Of a DNA stretch of 64,000 nt, positions 32,717 through 41,398 are shown in pieces (the first letter of the stretch is position 1; each line of letters opens with the position of its first letter). The translations under genes and the position numbers were made by a program. This DNA comes from Flemingiibacterium sp045649205 (GTDB taxonomy: Bacteria > Bacillota > Clostridia > Oscillospirales > CAG-272): contig JAZRPJ010000187.1 in NCBI GenBank assembly GCA_045649205.1, forward strand, positions 33,052 through 97,051. The letters are read 5' to 3'. The notes under the pieces are model-generated. The model saw only the letters and a list, made by a program, of their open reading frames with translations, ran no database searches and had not been told where the DNA came from.

Positions 32717-33190
32717 TCATCCCCGGCGTCCCAGCTGTTTTCTCACCATCGCCGCAGGACTTTTCTTTATAGAAGTGAGCTTTGCCGGTCTGCGTCTGAA
32801 AACAAGTCCGCAGACAGCCGAAAGAGCCACGCATCCAAGATAAATGAGCAGTGAAACGATAGGTGAAATGCCCGGCTCACCGTCCACTCTAAATGGAATA
32901 GATGCCAGCCAGACAATGAGGGAATATCCTCCGCCCGATAAGGCAGAAGCAAGAATGGGATTCATCCCCGCTTTTGCAGAAGTAATTCCCGATGTCAGTG
33001 CGCCGATAAGAAGAGCCGCGTAGGCAAGTCCGGAAGTAAGCTTATCCGGGTCTTCGTTCATCAGCGCCACAAATGTAAAAACAAGCGCTGACAGAAAAGC
33101 CGCGATCACTCCGAAAAGAGTTCCTCGCAGAATACCGAAAAGAGTACCCTTTTCTCTGCTCTTTTCATCGCCGAGTTTTAAATTAAACAA
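32717..33190 (-). CDS. TIGR04086 family membrane protein
   Basis: A ~157-residue protein with four helices and the family pattern 'GILRGTLFGVIAAFLSALVF' ... 'ALLIGALTSGITSAKAG'. TIGR04086 proteins lie next to yajC and the SCIFF gene pair in many Clostridia; function unknown. The ATG at 33208 overlaps the GGAGGG; the TTG at 33190 is six bases after it and was chosen. The 48 bases between this gene and the maturase-like gene are too few for a SCIFF gene. Confidence 0.75.
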   Translation of the reverse strand: MFNLKLGDEKSREKGTLFGILRGTLFGVIAAFLSALVFTFVALMNEDPDKLTSGLAYAALLIGALTSGITSAKAGMNPILASALSGGGYSLIVWLASIPFRVDGEPGISPIVSLLIYLGCVALSAVCGLVFRRRPAKLTSIKKSPAAMVRKQLGRRG

Positions 33191-33252
33191 TAAAATCCCT
33201 CCAAGCATATAAATTCATCGCTAAATCATATGCTTTGAAAAGAATTCTTATG

Positions 33253-33600
33253 TCAGCAGTCCTCTGCCTTTACGTCAACATTCTTGATAGCAGAACGTAA
33301 AATTCGAATCTTTGTACCGTCGCGACCGGTTTCGATCATAACTGTTTCTTCCTTGATGCTTACGATTTTACCGATAATTCCACCGATGGTAGTGATCTCA
33401 TCGCCTACCTGAAGGGAATCACGCATAGCCGCAGTTGCCTTTTCCTGCTTCTTCTGGGGTCTGTACACAAAGAAATAGAAAATCGCAACCATCGCTACAA
33501 GCATAATGATCGTCATAGTCATGCTTCCACCCGGATTTACCGTACCATCAGTACCTGCTCCCGCAGCACCGTCAGCTGCACTTAAAAAGAAATTCCACAT
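33253..33600 (-). CDS. yajC: Preprotein translocase accessory subunit YajC
   Basis: About 115 residues with one membrane helix ('MTIIMLVAMVAIFYFFVYRPQKKQ') and the conserved 'SLQVGDEITTIGGIIGKI'. YajC associates with SecDF and YidC. The frame is open to 33624, but GGAG lies six bases before the ATG at 33600. secD/secF are not in the window. Confidence 0.92.
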   Translation of the reverse strand: MWNFFLSAADGAAGAGTDGTVNPGGSMTMTIIMLVAMVAIFYFFVYRPQKKQEKATAAMRDSLQVGDEITTIGGIIGKIVSIKEETVMIETGRDGTKIRILRSAIKNVDVKAEDC

Positions 33601-33709
33601 AATAATCTCCATTCTCCACCTCATTTTGTGGTCTACATAATTTTAGTCTAATATATTATACCCTATTAATTCAATAATTTCAAGAGGTATTTGTAAATTT
33701 ACCGAAATT

Positions 33710-34498
33710 TTACTGCATAAGCTCTTCTCTTGCAAAATTTATGTATTCCATACAGTATTCGTCCCTGCCCAGGATGGCTTCACCGGCGAAAAGGGACTTG
33801 CGTATTTCCTTTGAAGTAGGGTCAATAATCGCCGAATCAAGTCCGTTGTACAGCGCTACCGTCAGAAATGCACCGTTCAGCACGCCTCGCTTCGGAAGTC
33901 CGAAAGAAACGTTCGACAGTCCGCAGGTGGTCTTCGCCGAAGTGCTTTCCTTGATTTTTGCAATCACATCAAGGGCGGTCTTTCCGTTGGTGTCGCAGGT
34001 AGCGAGGGTTTCGCAAATAGCGTCCACGTATATATTTTCTTCTTTAACTCCTGCCGCGGTAAGTTTTGCGATGGCGGTCTTTGCGCACTCAAGCCGTCCG
34101 TCGGCGGTTTCAGGAATACCGTTTACATCCATCGGAAGGACAACTATACCACAGTCGTATTTTGCGGCAATGGGAGCAAGCTCGTCAATACGTTCGTCAG
34201 CAGTCACCGAGTTCAGTATTATATCAGCCCCCGAGAACTCCTCGATCACCCGACATAGCACCTCCGTCGCAGGAGAATCCAGCATAAGCCCACATTCGCT
34301 GTTAGCAAGAACCAGACTTGCAACCTTTTTCATTATTTCCGCCTCTTTGTCCTCGAACATGGCAGTGTTGATGTCAAGATATTTTGCACCGGCCTCACTT
34401 TGCAGCTTAATCAAATTTATGATCGCCTCATCGCCTTCCTGCATGGCGGCAAATGCGCTTGGAATCGAGCTGTTTAATTTTTCGCCTATAATAATCAT
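33710..34498 (-). CDS. Pterin-binding methyltransferase domain protein (MetH/AcsE/MtrH-like)
   Basis: 262 residues forming a TIM barrel of the pterin-binding family: 'GEKLNSSIPSAF' (substrate loop), 'AGAKYLDINTA' and 'NSVTADE' are characteristic of methyltetrahydrofolate:corrinoid methyltransferases. Such proteins move a methyl group from methyl-H4folate to a corrinoid protein. No corrinoid protein, acs cluster, metH domain or reductive activator is beside it, so its partner must be encoded elsewhere or it has another role. It could be a methionine-synthase H4folate module encoded separately. Confidence 0.8.
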   Translation of the reverse strand: MIIIGEKLNSSIPSAFAAMQEGDEAIINLIKLQSEAGAKYLDINTAMFEDKEAEIMKKVASLVLANSECGLMLDSPATEVLCRVIEEFSGADIILNSVTADERIDELAPIAAKYDCGIVVLPMDVNGIPETADGRLECAKTAIAKLTAAGVKEENIYVDAICETLATCDTNGKTALDVIAKIKESTSAKTTCGLSNVSFGLPKRGVLNGAFLTVALYNGLDSAIIDPTSKEIRKSLFAGEAILGRDEYCMEYINFAREELMQ

Positions 34499-34519
34499 TT
34501 TATGATCATTCCTTTCATA

Positions 34520-35446
34520 TCAGTTTTCGTTATCCTCTTGCAATTTCGGCATACCGATTTCAATTTTTCTATTCGAACGCTTGTTGATCGCAAAAATAAG
34601 CAGTACACTTACCGGTACGGATACAACCACCAAAGCCAGTACCACATATCCGGCAATCTCCTCCGGTAATACGGCTGTAAGTATGCCAACCGCGTTGAAG
34701 CCCATGTGAAGAAGAATTGAAGCGAGTAGGCTTTCACATTTTTCGTAGATCCATGCAAGGAAAAATCCAAAGACACACGCATATGTCACCCATACAACTG
34801 ACGTTCCGTGCATTGCGCCGAATACGAATGACGAAAGGATCATCGCCCCAAGCATGGGCATACATCTTTTGAGCCTTGAATAAATGAGTCCGCGGAAAAC
34901 GATTTCCTCAAAAAGCGGAGTAATGATCACCGTAAAAATTATCGCAGCAGGAGCCATAGCGTTTTCGAGTATGGGAGCGGAAGCGTTGGCGTAGTCCTCC
35001 ATAAGCTTTTCCGGAATGGGAAGAACGGCGAAAATGCCCATGACAAGGAAATTAAGCGTAATTCCCAGAATAATGGCAATAGGATAATTAAGTCCGTTCA
35101 TTTTTGAAATGCCGACTTCCTCGCAAAATTTCTTCCTGCGCAGTTTGAATATGAGAAAATAAACAAGCAGCGTAAAAATAGCGGCTACTATTGAGATGGG
35201 AAACAGATTATCGTTAACAAAGGTAGTGGTTGCCTCTGTCACGGCAGTCAGGATCTCTTCAAAATAGTTAGGATCCAAAGCATCAACACCTGCAGTGGGA
35301 TCAATGGACGAATAGGTGTATACAAAGGAATAAACAGAACTAACCATATACGCAGCAACAGTTCCCACAAATCTCTGACAGATCAAATACACCATGAAAT
35401 AAAAAATTGCACCACCCACAGATTTAAGAATCCGCCGCACATTCAT
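34520..35446 (-). CDS. CPBP family intramembrane protease
   Basis: A 308-residue protein with about eight helices and the CPBP motifs 'FEEIVFRGLIYSRL' (about residues 180-193), 'FGAMHGTS' and 'ILLHMGFNAVG'. It is longer at the N-terminus than the copy at 4975-5775 and not closely similar, so it is a different subgroup. It starts in a divergent arrangement with the methyltransferase gene on the plus strand. Confidence 0.88.
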   Translation of the reverse strand: MNVRRILKSVGGAIFYFMVYLICQRFVGTVAAYMVSSVYSFVYTYSSIDPTAGVDALDPNYFEEILTAVTEATTTFVNDNLFPISIVAAIFTLLVYFLIFKLRRKKFCEEVGISKMNGLNYPIAIILGITLNFLVMGIFAVLPIPEKLMEDYANASAPILENAMAPAAIIFTVIITPLFEEIVFRGLIYSRLKRCMPMLGAMILSSFVFGAMHGTSVVWVTYACVFGFFLAWIYEKCESLLASILLHMGFNAVGILTAVLPEEIAGYVVLALVVVSVPVSVLLIFAINKRSNRKIEIGMPKLQEDNEN

Positions 35447-35557
35447 CTTTTTCGTACCTCCAAATTATTCTATACAAATGATTATACAACATATAGACAA
35501 AAAAGTAAACAGTTAATTTGTGAATTATTAGAAATATAAAAATTTACAATAAAGCCA

Positions 35558-35586
35558 TGTACATAAAGGCGAGTTCATGGTATAAT
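35558..35586 (+). promoter_or_regulatory. Promoter of the methyltransferase-YdcF pair
   Basis: TGTACA (35558-35563), 17 bases, TATAAT (35581-35586); the -10 is perfect and the -35 matches four of six bases. Confidence 0.5.
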
Positions 35587-35623
35587 TAATAGAGTCGAAG
35601 CATTCATGAAAGGATTTGTAAAA

Positions 35624-36832
35624 ATGTCGGCAGAAAAGCTTGAAGCATTATTCTCGGGGGTGCTGTCCCGAAAGATTCTGAAGAAAGCCATATTCTCCAA
35701 GGCAGAAGCCAAGGATGTAATAAAGGAAACCGCCTCTCCCGCAAAAAAATCCGACGGCAGTCTTATTCTTGCTGTTGAAAAGTTCACAAAAGACAATAAA
35801 ACCTACCGCAGAAATTTTGCCTTCTCCGGAGAAGCTCTCGCAGACACAGCAGCACTGCTTGCCGCCATGGCATCCGAGGAATACAGACAGGTAAATATTA
35901 TCACAACAGCCGGTGAGGCTGAAATCAAGCGTTCAAAGTCCGGAAGTATCCATATTATTGATAAAATCGGGAAAGATGCCGTCGAAGTCGATGTCTGTCG
36001 GGAGGGCAAAAAATACATTCTCGACAGTGAAAGCGATATTGCTTTTTTGAAAGAGCTTGGCATCACCGATAAAAACGGCAGAATTCACGACAAAAAGCAG
36101 GCGAAATTCCGCCAGATCAACCGTTTTCTCGAAATTCTCCGTGATGTCACGGACAAGCTCCCATCTGACCGTCCGCCGGTCATCTATGACCTTTGCTGCG
36201 GAAAAAGTTACCTCACCTTCGCTGTTTATTATTACTTCACCAAAATTCTCGGGCGCGATGTGGAAATCGTGGGCGTAGACTTAAAATCCGACGTGGTTGC
36301 CTACTGTGCGGATGTGGCAAAACGGCTGAATTTCAAGAATCTCCGCTTTGTCAGCGGCAACATAAACGAGTACCGTCCCGAGAAAGCTCCCGATATGGTA
36401 ATCTCGCTCCACGCATGCGATATCGCCACAGATATCGTCCTTGGGAACGCGGTAAAGTGGGGAACGACCGTCATTCTCTCCACCCCCTGCTGTCACCATG
36501 AAATGTCAAAACAGTTGTCCGAGCCTGCAGATGCGCCTATGCGTGAGACCTTATCATTTGTCCTCTCACAGCCAATTTTGAAGCAAAAGCTCTGCGACGT
36601 TATGACCGATGCTCTTCGTGCCAAAAGACTTGAAGCCGAAGGCTATAGTGTGACCGCCCTTGAGCTTATCGACCCGGACGAAACTCCTAAAAATGTAATG
36701 CTTCGGGCGGTCAGAAGCAGTAAGAAATCAGCCGAGGCAAAAAAACGGGCATATGATGAATACAAGGCAATGTGTTCCGCACTCGGTGTATCGCCATTCC
36801 TTGAAAAACTGTTAGGTGAAAATGAAGAATAA
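35624..36832 (+). CDS. Methyltransferase domain protein (Methyltransf_32 type)
   Basis: A 402-residue protein. The N-terminal 130 residues are helical and basic; the C-terminal part is a Rossmann methyltransferase with the SAM-binding 'PPVIYDLCCGKSYLTFAVYYY' and acidic end of strand 2 ('EIVGVDLKSD'), followed by 'MVISLHACDIATD' and 'ILSTPCCHHEM'. The DKKQAKFRQI motif and cysteine-histidine stretch are seen in a family related to putative RNA methyltransferases. Substrate unknown. AGGA spaced nine bases supports the ATG at 35624 rather than 35606. Overlaps the next gene by 11 bases. Confidence 0.8.
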   Translation: MSAEKLEALFSGVLSRKILKKAIFSKAEAKDVIKETASPAKKSDGSLILAVEKFTKDNKTYRRNFAFSGEALADTAALLAAMASEEYRQVNIITTAGEAEIKRSKSGSIHIIDKIGKDAVEVDVCREGKKYILDSESDIAFLKELGITDKNGRIHDKKQAKFRQINRFLEILRDVTDKLPSDRPPVIYDLCCGKSYLTFAVYYYFTKILGRDVEIVGVDLKSDVVAYCADVAKRLNFKNLRFVSGNINEYRPEKAPDMVISLHACDIATDIVLGNAVKWGTTVILSTPCCHHEMSKQLSEPADAPMRETLSFVLSQPILKQKLCDVMTDALRAKRLEAEGYSVTALELIDPDETPKNVMLRAVRSSKKSAEAKKRAYDEYKAMCSALGVSPFLEKLLGENEE

Positions 36833-37640
36833 ACTTAAATTCACGCCAAGCGGCATAGTAATTGCCCTGTCCTCGGCTCTTATTTGCCTTTACTACATTA
36901 TTTACCTTATTTTCTTCTTATGCGGAATCGACACGCCTCTTACATCTATTTTCGCTCTTTTTATGATAGGATGTGTGCTTCTTCCGATAATCTTTCGGAA
37001 TAAGCTGAAGAAGCTTCTCAAAAAAGCCTACCGCCCGCTTAAAATAGCGTTCGCCGTTCTGCTTTTAGTGTATATTCTGTCAGTTATCGCATTTTGGTGT
37101 TACATCGGCTTTGATTCTGCCATGACGCCCGAACATTACATCAAAAATTTCGATGAGGGATATATGGGTGAGGACACCGTAGTGATGATCTTCGGATGCC
37201 ATACAAACGGAATGACTCCCGGTAAAACCTTAGCTTTAAGGCTGAATACCGCCTATGAGCTTCTGACACGGTTGCCCGAGGCTATGTGTATCGTCAGTGG
37301 CGGACAGGGATCCAATGAAACCGTCCCCGAGGCTCTTGCCATGCGTCAATATCTCATAGATCTCGGCATTGACAGCCAGCGAATAATCATGGAATCAGAG
37401 TCACACTCCACCAGCGAAAACATCAGATTCACTAAAGAGATGATCTTCGAAATGGGGCTTGAAGGCAAGAAGATTATCGGGATATCCACCTCATTCCACT
37501 TGCCGCGAATCTCTGCGATGTCCGATAGGTACGGGCTCCCTATGGAGGTATGCGCCGCGCCTCACGTATCCTTCGCCCATCACTATGTAAGCATGGTGCG
37601 TGAGTATCTCTCCTATATAAAAATGGCAATTTTAGGATAA
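36822..37640 (+). CDS. YdcF family (DUF218) membrane protein
   Basis: 272 residues: three N-terminal membrane helices followed by a DUF218/YdcF domain with 'DTVVMIFGCHTNGMTPGKTLALRL', 'CIVSGGQGSNE' and 'SESHSTSENIRFT', the usual conserved segments. SanA/YdcF proteins are linked to envelope maintenance but have no proven reaction. A GTG two codons upstream is in frame; AGG is spaced for the ATG. Co-transcribed with the methyltransferase. Confidence 0.85.
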   Translation: MKNKLKFTPSGIVIALSSALICLYYIIYLIFFLCGIDTPLTSIFALFMIGCVLLPIIFRNKLKKLLKKAYRPLKIAFAVLLLVYILSVIAFWCYIGFDSAMTPEHYIKNFDEGYMGEDTVVMIFGCHTNGMTPGKTLALRLNTAYELLTRLPEAMCIVSGGQGSNETVPEALAMRQYLIDLGIDSQRIIMESESHSTSENIRFTKEMIFEMGLEGKKIIGISTSFHLPRISAMSDRYGLPMEVCAAPHVSFAHHYVSMVREYLSYIKMAILG

Positions 37641-37689
37641 AACACACATCTTGCTAAAAAGCAATTCCAAAAGGTTGCGCAACTGAATA

Positions 37690-37830
37690 AGGCTCCCCTT
37701 ATGGGGGAGCTGTCGTCGTAGGCGACTGAGAGGGTAAATATATGCTAAAATCCCTCTCCGTCAGCCTCCGGCTGCCACGTTCTCTCCAGCAATACCGCTT
37801 TTGCGGTATTGCAAGCGGGAGAGGCTTTTT
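37690..37830. repeat. Fold-back intergenic repeat, copy 1
   Basis: This 141-base block starts GGCTCCCCTTATGGGGGAGCTGTC and ends GGGAGAGGC; the two arms are imperfect inverted repeats around a TGAGAGGG...CCCTCTCCGTCA centre. An extra perfect hairpin CAATACCGC/GCGGTATTG (about 37791-37812) is inserted in the right arm. Homologous to 55499-55612. The rest of the gap (37641-37689 and 37831-37930) shows nothing else. Confidence 0.75.
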
Positions 37831-37930
37831 AAATGCTTTGTTTTTATGTAAAATGACGGAATCTATTTTGACAAACCACTTTTTCGGCAAACACAGGTCT
37901 GCAGCAATGGCTGCATCCCCGATCTTATAT

Positions 37931-38848
37931 TCAACCTATTTTCCGCACTTCAATCTTAGCGGCGATTTCGGCTATGTCCTCTGGAAGCGGAGGATTGGTT
38001 CCCTCTCGCATGCAAGCGGCAGAGCCGTAGGCAATTCCCATCCTTAACCGTTCATCGGCAGTCTTCCCGTCAGCGGCAATAAATCCGGCAATCAGCGAAT
38101 CTCCCGCACCGATGGTGGAGCGCACCTCAACCTTAGGCGGATGCGCCTCAAATACGCCCTCATTGCAGGCAAGAATAGCGCCTTTGGCGCCAAGGCTGAT
38201 AATGGCATTTTCAATACCGTCGGCGTGAAGTGACCTTGCGGCGCTTATAATGCCCTCTCCATCAAGCTCGCCCATATATGCGGCAATTTCTTCATCGTTG
38301 GGCTTTATAAGCCATGGCTTCAGCCGGCGGAGCGCTTCGAGGGAAATCGACTTTGAGTCGATGACCAGTTTCACTCCGTCATTTTTTAATCTGGCAAGAA
38401 AGTCCTCGGCTTCGTCGGAAGATATTCCGGAAGGCAAGCTTCCCGTGAAGGTCACCGTATCACCGGCTTTCGGTGCAATAAGCGTGTACACCTCGTCGAG
38501 AATACCGGAGGCTACCGAAAAGCCCCTGAAGCTGATACGCGTTTCTTTGCCTACTCTCGGATGAACGGTAATATTTTCGCGGATTCTGCCCTTTACCGCC
38601 ATAATGATAGGCTCATTTATCCCCTCCGATGCCATGTCACGGGTAAACTCTGCGGCGTTATCTTCGCCAAGAATCAAAAGAGGGGTATTTGCAACTCCGT
38701 TTTGGAGGAGCGCTCTTGTTATATTGATCCCCTTTCCGCCCACAGAGCGGATGCAGGATTCCACTGTGTTTTCCTTCTCCGCAAAGAACTCCGAAATTTC
38801 GCAGTGCATATCATAAGCAGGATTCAAAGTAAGTGTGATTATTCTCAT
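37931..38848 (-). CDS. PfkB family hexose kinase (1-phosphofructokinase-like)
   Basis: 305 residues with the PfkB pattern: 'TLTLNPAYDMHCEI' start, 'SVGGKGINITRALLQNG' signature, 'FTGSLPSG' and the catalytic 'TIGAGDSLIAGF'. The start and GGKG(I/T)NV pattern are those of FruK/LacC-type kinases. No PTS or fru regulator is linked, so the substrate is uncertain. Overlaps the phosphoesterase gene by four bases. Confidence 0.82.
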   Translation of the reverse strand: MRIITLTLNPAYDMHCEISEFFAEKENTVESCIRSVGGKGINITRALLQNGVANTPLLILGEDNAAEFTRDMASEGINEPIIMAVKGRIRENITVHPRVGKETRISFRGFSVASGILDEVYTLIAPKAGDTVTFTGSLPSGISSDEAEDFLARLKNDGVKLVIDSKSISLEALRRLKPWLIKPNDEEIAAYMGELDGEGIISAARSLHADGIENAIISLGAKGAILACNEGVFEAHPPKVEVRSTIGAGDSLIAGFIAADGKTADERLRMGIAYGSAACMREGTNPPLPEDIAEIAAKIEVRKIG

Positions 38849-39774
38849 ATTTTCTCCTTATACTCCGGAACAATTTTTAAAAGGCAAACCTCGGGACGGT
38901 TAAAAATACGAACCATCCGCTTTTTTGAAAGTCCTCGAGATACAATGTGAAGCCCATTTTTAAGGTTGTATGCACCGCCGGCGTGATTGGGAAAAACCCC
39001 CTGATGAGGCGCATAAACTCCGTTTATAAACGGCGGAAGTCGCCATTGACCGCCGTGTGCTTGGCCGGAGAAAACAACATCAAAGCCGATTTTCTCATAA
39101 AGCCCATACTCCTCGGGGCGGTGGGAGAGAAGTACGGTCAGTGATTTTTCTTTGCTTATACCGTCTGCGGCAGCCTCAATCTTCCGCCGCCAATTCTGGA
39201 TTTTTTCGTTTCCGGTATCCTTATCTTCGGCAAAGAGCTGACTGATTTTTCTCTCGCGCCGATTTATGGCATCATAGGTGAAATATGGATCAGCCGCGCC
39301 GCAGATGAGCATTTCACCGTGATTTACAGTGACGATCCCCTCTCCCTTTACCGGATGGAGCAATTTGATCCCGATTTTGTCAAGCTCCGCGAAAAGCCCG
39401 TCGATACCATCAATAAACCGCTCATGATTACCGAGCACCGCATAACACGGGGCAATTTTCACAGCACCTTCAAAAAAGTGACGGGCAGGATTCGCATCGG
39501 AGAGTATCCCTTGGCATTTTCCTCTGTCCTCCACCATATCTCCGGTAATCACAATAATATCGGGAGAAACGGAACGGATCAAGGATATAAGTTTTTCCTC
39601 TTTGTTTCCAAAACGTGATTCGTGAAGGTCGCTGACATGGACAATTGAAATCTCCTCCGAAACCTTTGCGGATCTAAAGAAATACCGCCGCAGCTTCAGT
39701 TTACTTGAGGTTGCCGTCAGCAAAAGAACAAGTACGGCGGTGATAACTGCACCGCCTACTACATATGGTATCAT
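38845..39774 (-). CDS. YkuE/YaeI-type metallophosphoesterase
   Basis: 309 residues: an N-terminal membrane helix (residues 2-21) and a calcineurin-like domain with 'HVSDLHES', 'ITGDMVEDRG', 'VLGNHERF', 'LLSHRPE' and 'FSGQAHGGQ' that bind two metals. YkuE-type enzymes are wall-associated and some act on UDP-sugars or phospholipids. Paired by overlap with the PfkB kinase. Confidence 0.85.
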   Translation of the reverse strand: MIPYVVGGAVITAVLVLLLTATSSKLKLRRYFFRSAKVSEEISIVHVSDLHESRFGNKEEKLISLIRSVSPDIIVITGDMVEDRGKCQGILSDANPARHFFEGAVKIAPCYAVLGNHERFIDGIDGLFAELDKIGIKLLHPVKGEGIVTVNHGEMLICGAADPYFTYDAINRRERKISQLFAEDKDTGNEKIQNWRRKIEAAADGISKEKSLTVLLSHRPEEYGLYEKIGFDVVFSGQAHGGQWRLPPFINGVYAPHQGVFPNHAGGAYNLKNGLHIVSRGLSKKRMVRIFNRPEVCLLKIVPEYKEKI

Positions 39775-39785
39775 AAATCGATCCT

Positions 39786-40661
39786 TTATTTTTCAAGAAT
39801 GATCAGCTGAAGTTCGGAAATTTCAACTCCCGACGGCAAATATACCCGCCAAGGCGCATTTCCGACAATTTCACCTTTAAGAAGCTGTGCGGCAAGAGCA
39901 ACACAGTTTTCGGTTACAGTATAGGATTCGCACTTTAGTCCTGCAAATTCCACTTCGGATTCTTCATTTTCGGAAATAATTCCTGCAAAAGAATCGGCAT
40001 ATCCCACCACAATGCCTACATTATCGTCAACCGAGCTTACGGCATCATCATAAACTTTTTCAATTTGAGAGCCGCTTTCACCCATGGAAATTTTTATGGA
40101 ATTATTATCGGCATCACCGTCTATAGTGGCAGAACCGTATGTTGTGATTTCCAATATCTTCGACGGAAGCCCGGAAGCGTCAGCTTCCTTGACCGAGTGG
40201 GCATATGCATCGGTCAGCCTTACCGCCGCAGTACTCAGTGCGGGAATGGATGAGGTATAAACGGTATTTCCTTCGTTTGTTTTCGGCTCGCCGTCAACGG
40301 CAATATCAGAGAACAGCATACTGCGGAAGCCGACGGCAAGCATTATTACAGCGCAGGCGGCAATAGCCAATGCCGATACAGTCCGTGATGAGGGAATAAA
40401 TCTCCACCCCGCTTTTTCCTGCGGAATATTACCGATTTTCGCCATCACACTGTTCTTAAGTCCCTTAGGTGGATCAACTGCTGTAAGCTTGACCGTATCA
40501 AGTATATTTTTCCGCTCATCAAGCTCTTTTTTGCAGTCTTCACATGACGAAATGTGATACTCCAGCGACGATGCCTCTGTCTTCGATGCCACACCGTCCA
40601 GGTAGTCAAACATAATCTCTTTAGCCGATTCACAGTTGATCGGCTTTTTGGTGGTTTTCAT
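39786..40661 (-). CDS. Zinc-finger anti-sigma factor with extracytoplasmic domain
   Basis: 291 residues. The N-terminus carries the anti-sigma zinc finger HxxxCxxC ('EYHISSCEDCKKEL', about residues 36-49 from this start); a helix at about 104-125 crosses the membrane, and the 165-residue outer domain has no recognised motif. The ATG at 40661 has AGGA nine bases away and was chosen over 40691. It follows the ECF sigma gene with a gap of ~95 bases and is expected to bind that sigma factor until a signal reaches the outer domain. Confidence 0.8.
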   Translation of the reverse strand: MKTTKKPINCESAKEIMFDYLDGVASKTEASSLEYHISSCEDCKKELDERKNILDTVKLTAVDPPKGLKNSVMAKIGNIPQEKAGWRFIPSSRTVSALAIAACAVIMLAVGFRSMLFSDIAVDGEPKTNEGNTVYTSSIPALSTAAVRLTDAYAHSVKEADASGLPSKILEITTYGSATIDGDADNNSIKISMGESGSQIEKVYDDAVSSVDDNVGIVVGYADSFAGIISENEESEVEFAGLKCESYTVTENCVALAAQLLKGEIVGNAPWRVYLPSGVEISELQLIILEK

Positions 40662-40755
40662 GTATATTTTTCCTTTCATTTTAAAGGGCATATTTGCTCA
40701 CATATATTTAGACGGGAGATGCTGTGATTTTGTTCCCGATTTTTTAAATTTTATT

Positions 40756-41358
40756 TTATATAAGCTTGTCCGCACCCCGTTCAAGAAGAATTTCACGTAA
40801 ATTTCCCCTCGCTCGGTTAAGTCTTGATTTGACTGTACCGATTTCAAGCCGCAGCATTTCGGAGATCTCATCGTATGAATATCCCTCAATATCACGTAGA
40901 ATTATTATCTCACGCTGTTCCGAAGAAAGAAGCTCAATAGCTTCACGCACAGCGGCTATCTGCTCATTCTTTTCCGCATACTTTTCAGGTGCAGCCGCAT
41001 TTTCATCGGCGATCTCCACTGCAGTTTCATCCCCGTCGCCGTCTGTAAAGACAGGCACTATGTCAGAAGCATTATTCTTCTCCTTCCGGAGAAAATCAAG
41101 GGATGCGTTTACGGCGATTTTATACACCCATGTGGAAAAACGGCAGTCACCTCTGTATTTTCCAATATATCGCCACAGCTTGATAAAGACCTCCTGGGAC
41201 ACGTCAAGTGCATCGCTTGCGCCGCCAAGCTTAAGACAGACTGTAGTGTAAACAAGGCGCTCATATTTCGAAATAAGCTCGCCGAAAGCCGTTCTGTCAC
41301 CGTTTTTGCAGGCATCGATAAGCGCATCCTCCTCGGGAGTATTGAATTGTCCTCTCAC
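40756..41358 (-). CDS. ECF-type RNA polymerase sigma factor
   Basis: About 200 residues with region 2 ('AFGELISKYERLVYTTVCLKL', 'VSQEVFIKLWRYI') and region 4 ('SSEQREIIILRDIEGYSYDEISEML', helix-turn-helix 'EIGTVKSRLNRARGNL'). There is an unusual acidic insertion between regions (about residues 107-133). It is probably SigW/RpoE-like and controlled by the neighbouring zinc-finger anti-sigma factor. GGAGG is 11 bases before the GTG at 41358; the GTG at 41370 is too close to it. Confidence 0.88.
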   Translation of the reverse strand: MRGQFNTPEEDALIDACKNGDRTAFGELISKYERLVYTTVCLKLGGASDALDVSQEVFIKLWRYIGKYRGDCRFSTWVYKIAVNASLDFLRKEKNNASDIVPVFTDGDGDETAVEIADENAAAPEKYAEKNEQIAAVREAIELLSSEQREIIILRDIEGYSYDEISEMLRLEIGTVKSRLNRARGNLREILLERGADKLI

Positions 41359-41398
41359 AGTGAAAATCACCTCCTTTCGGCTGGTTACAGTAAAGTTA

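Noticed and set aside
33741..34505. 254-codon plus-strand ORF opposite the pterin-binding protein
   Set aside because: Ser/Ala/Pro-rich shadow reading; the minus-strand gene has clear family motifs.
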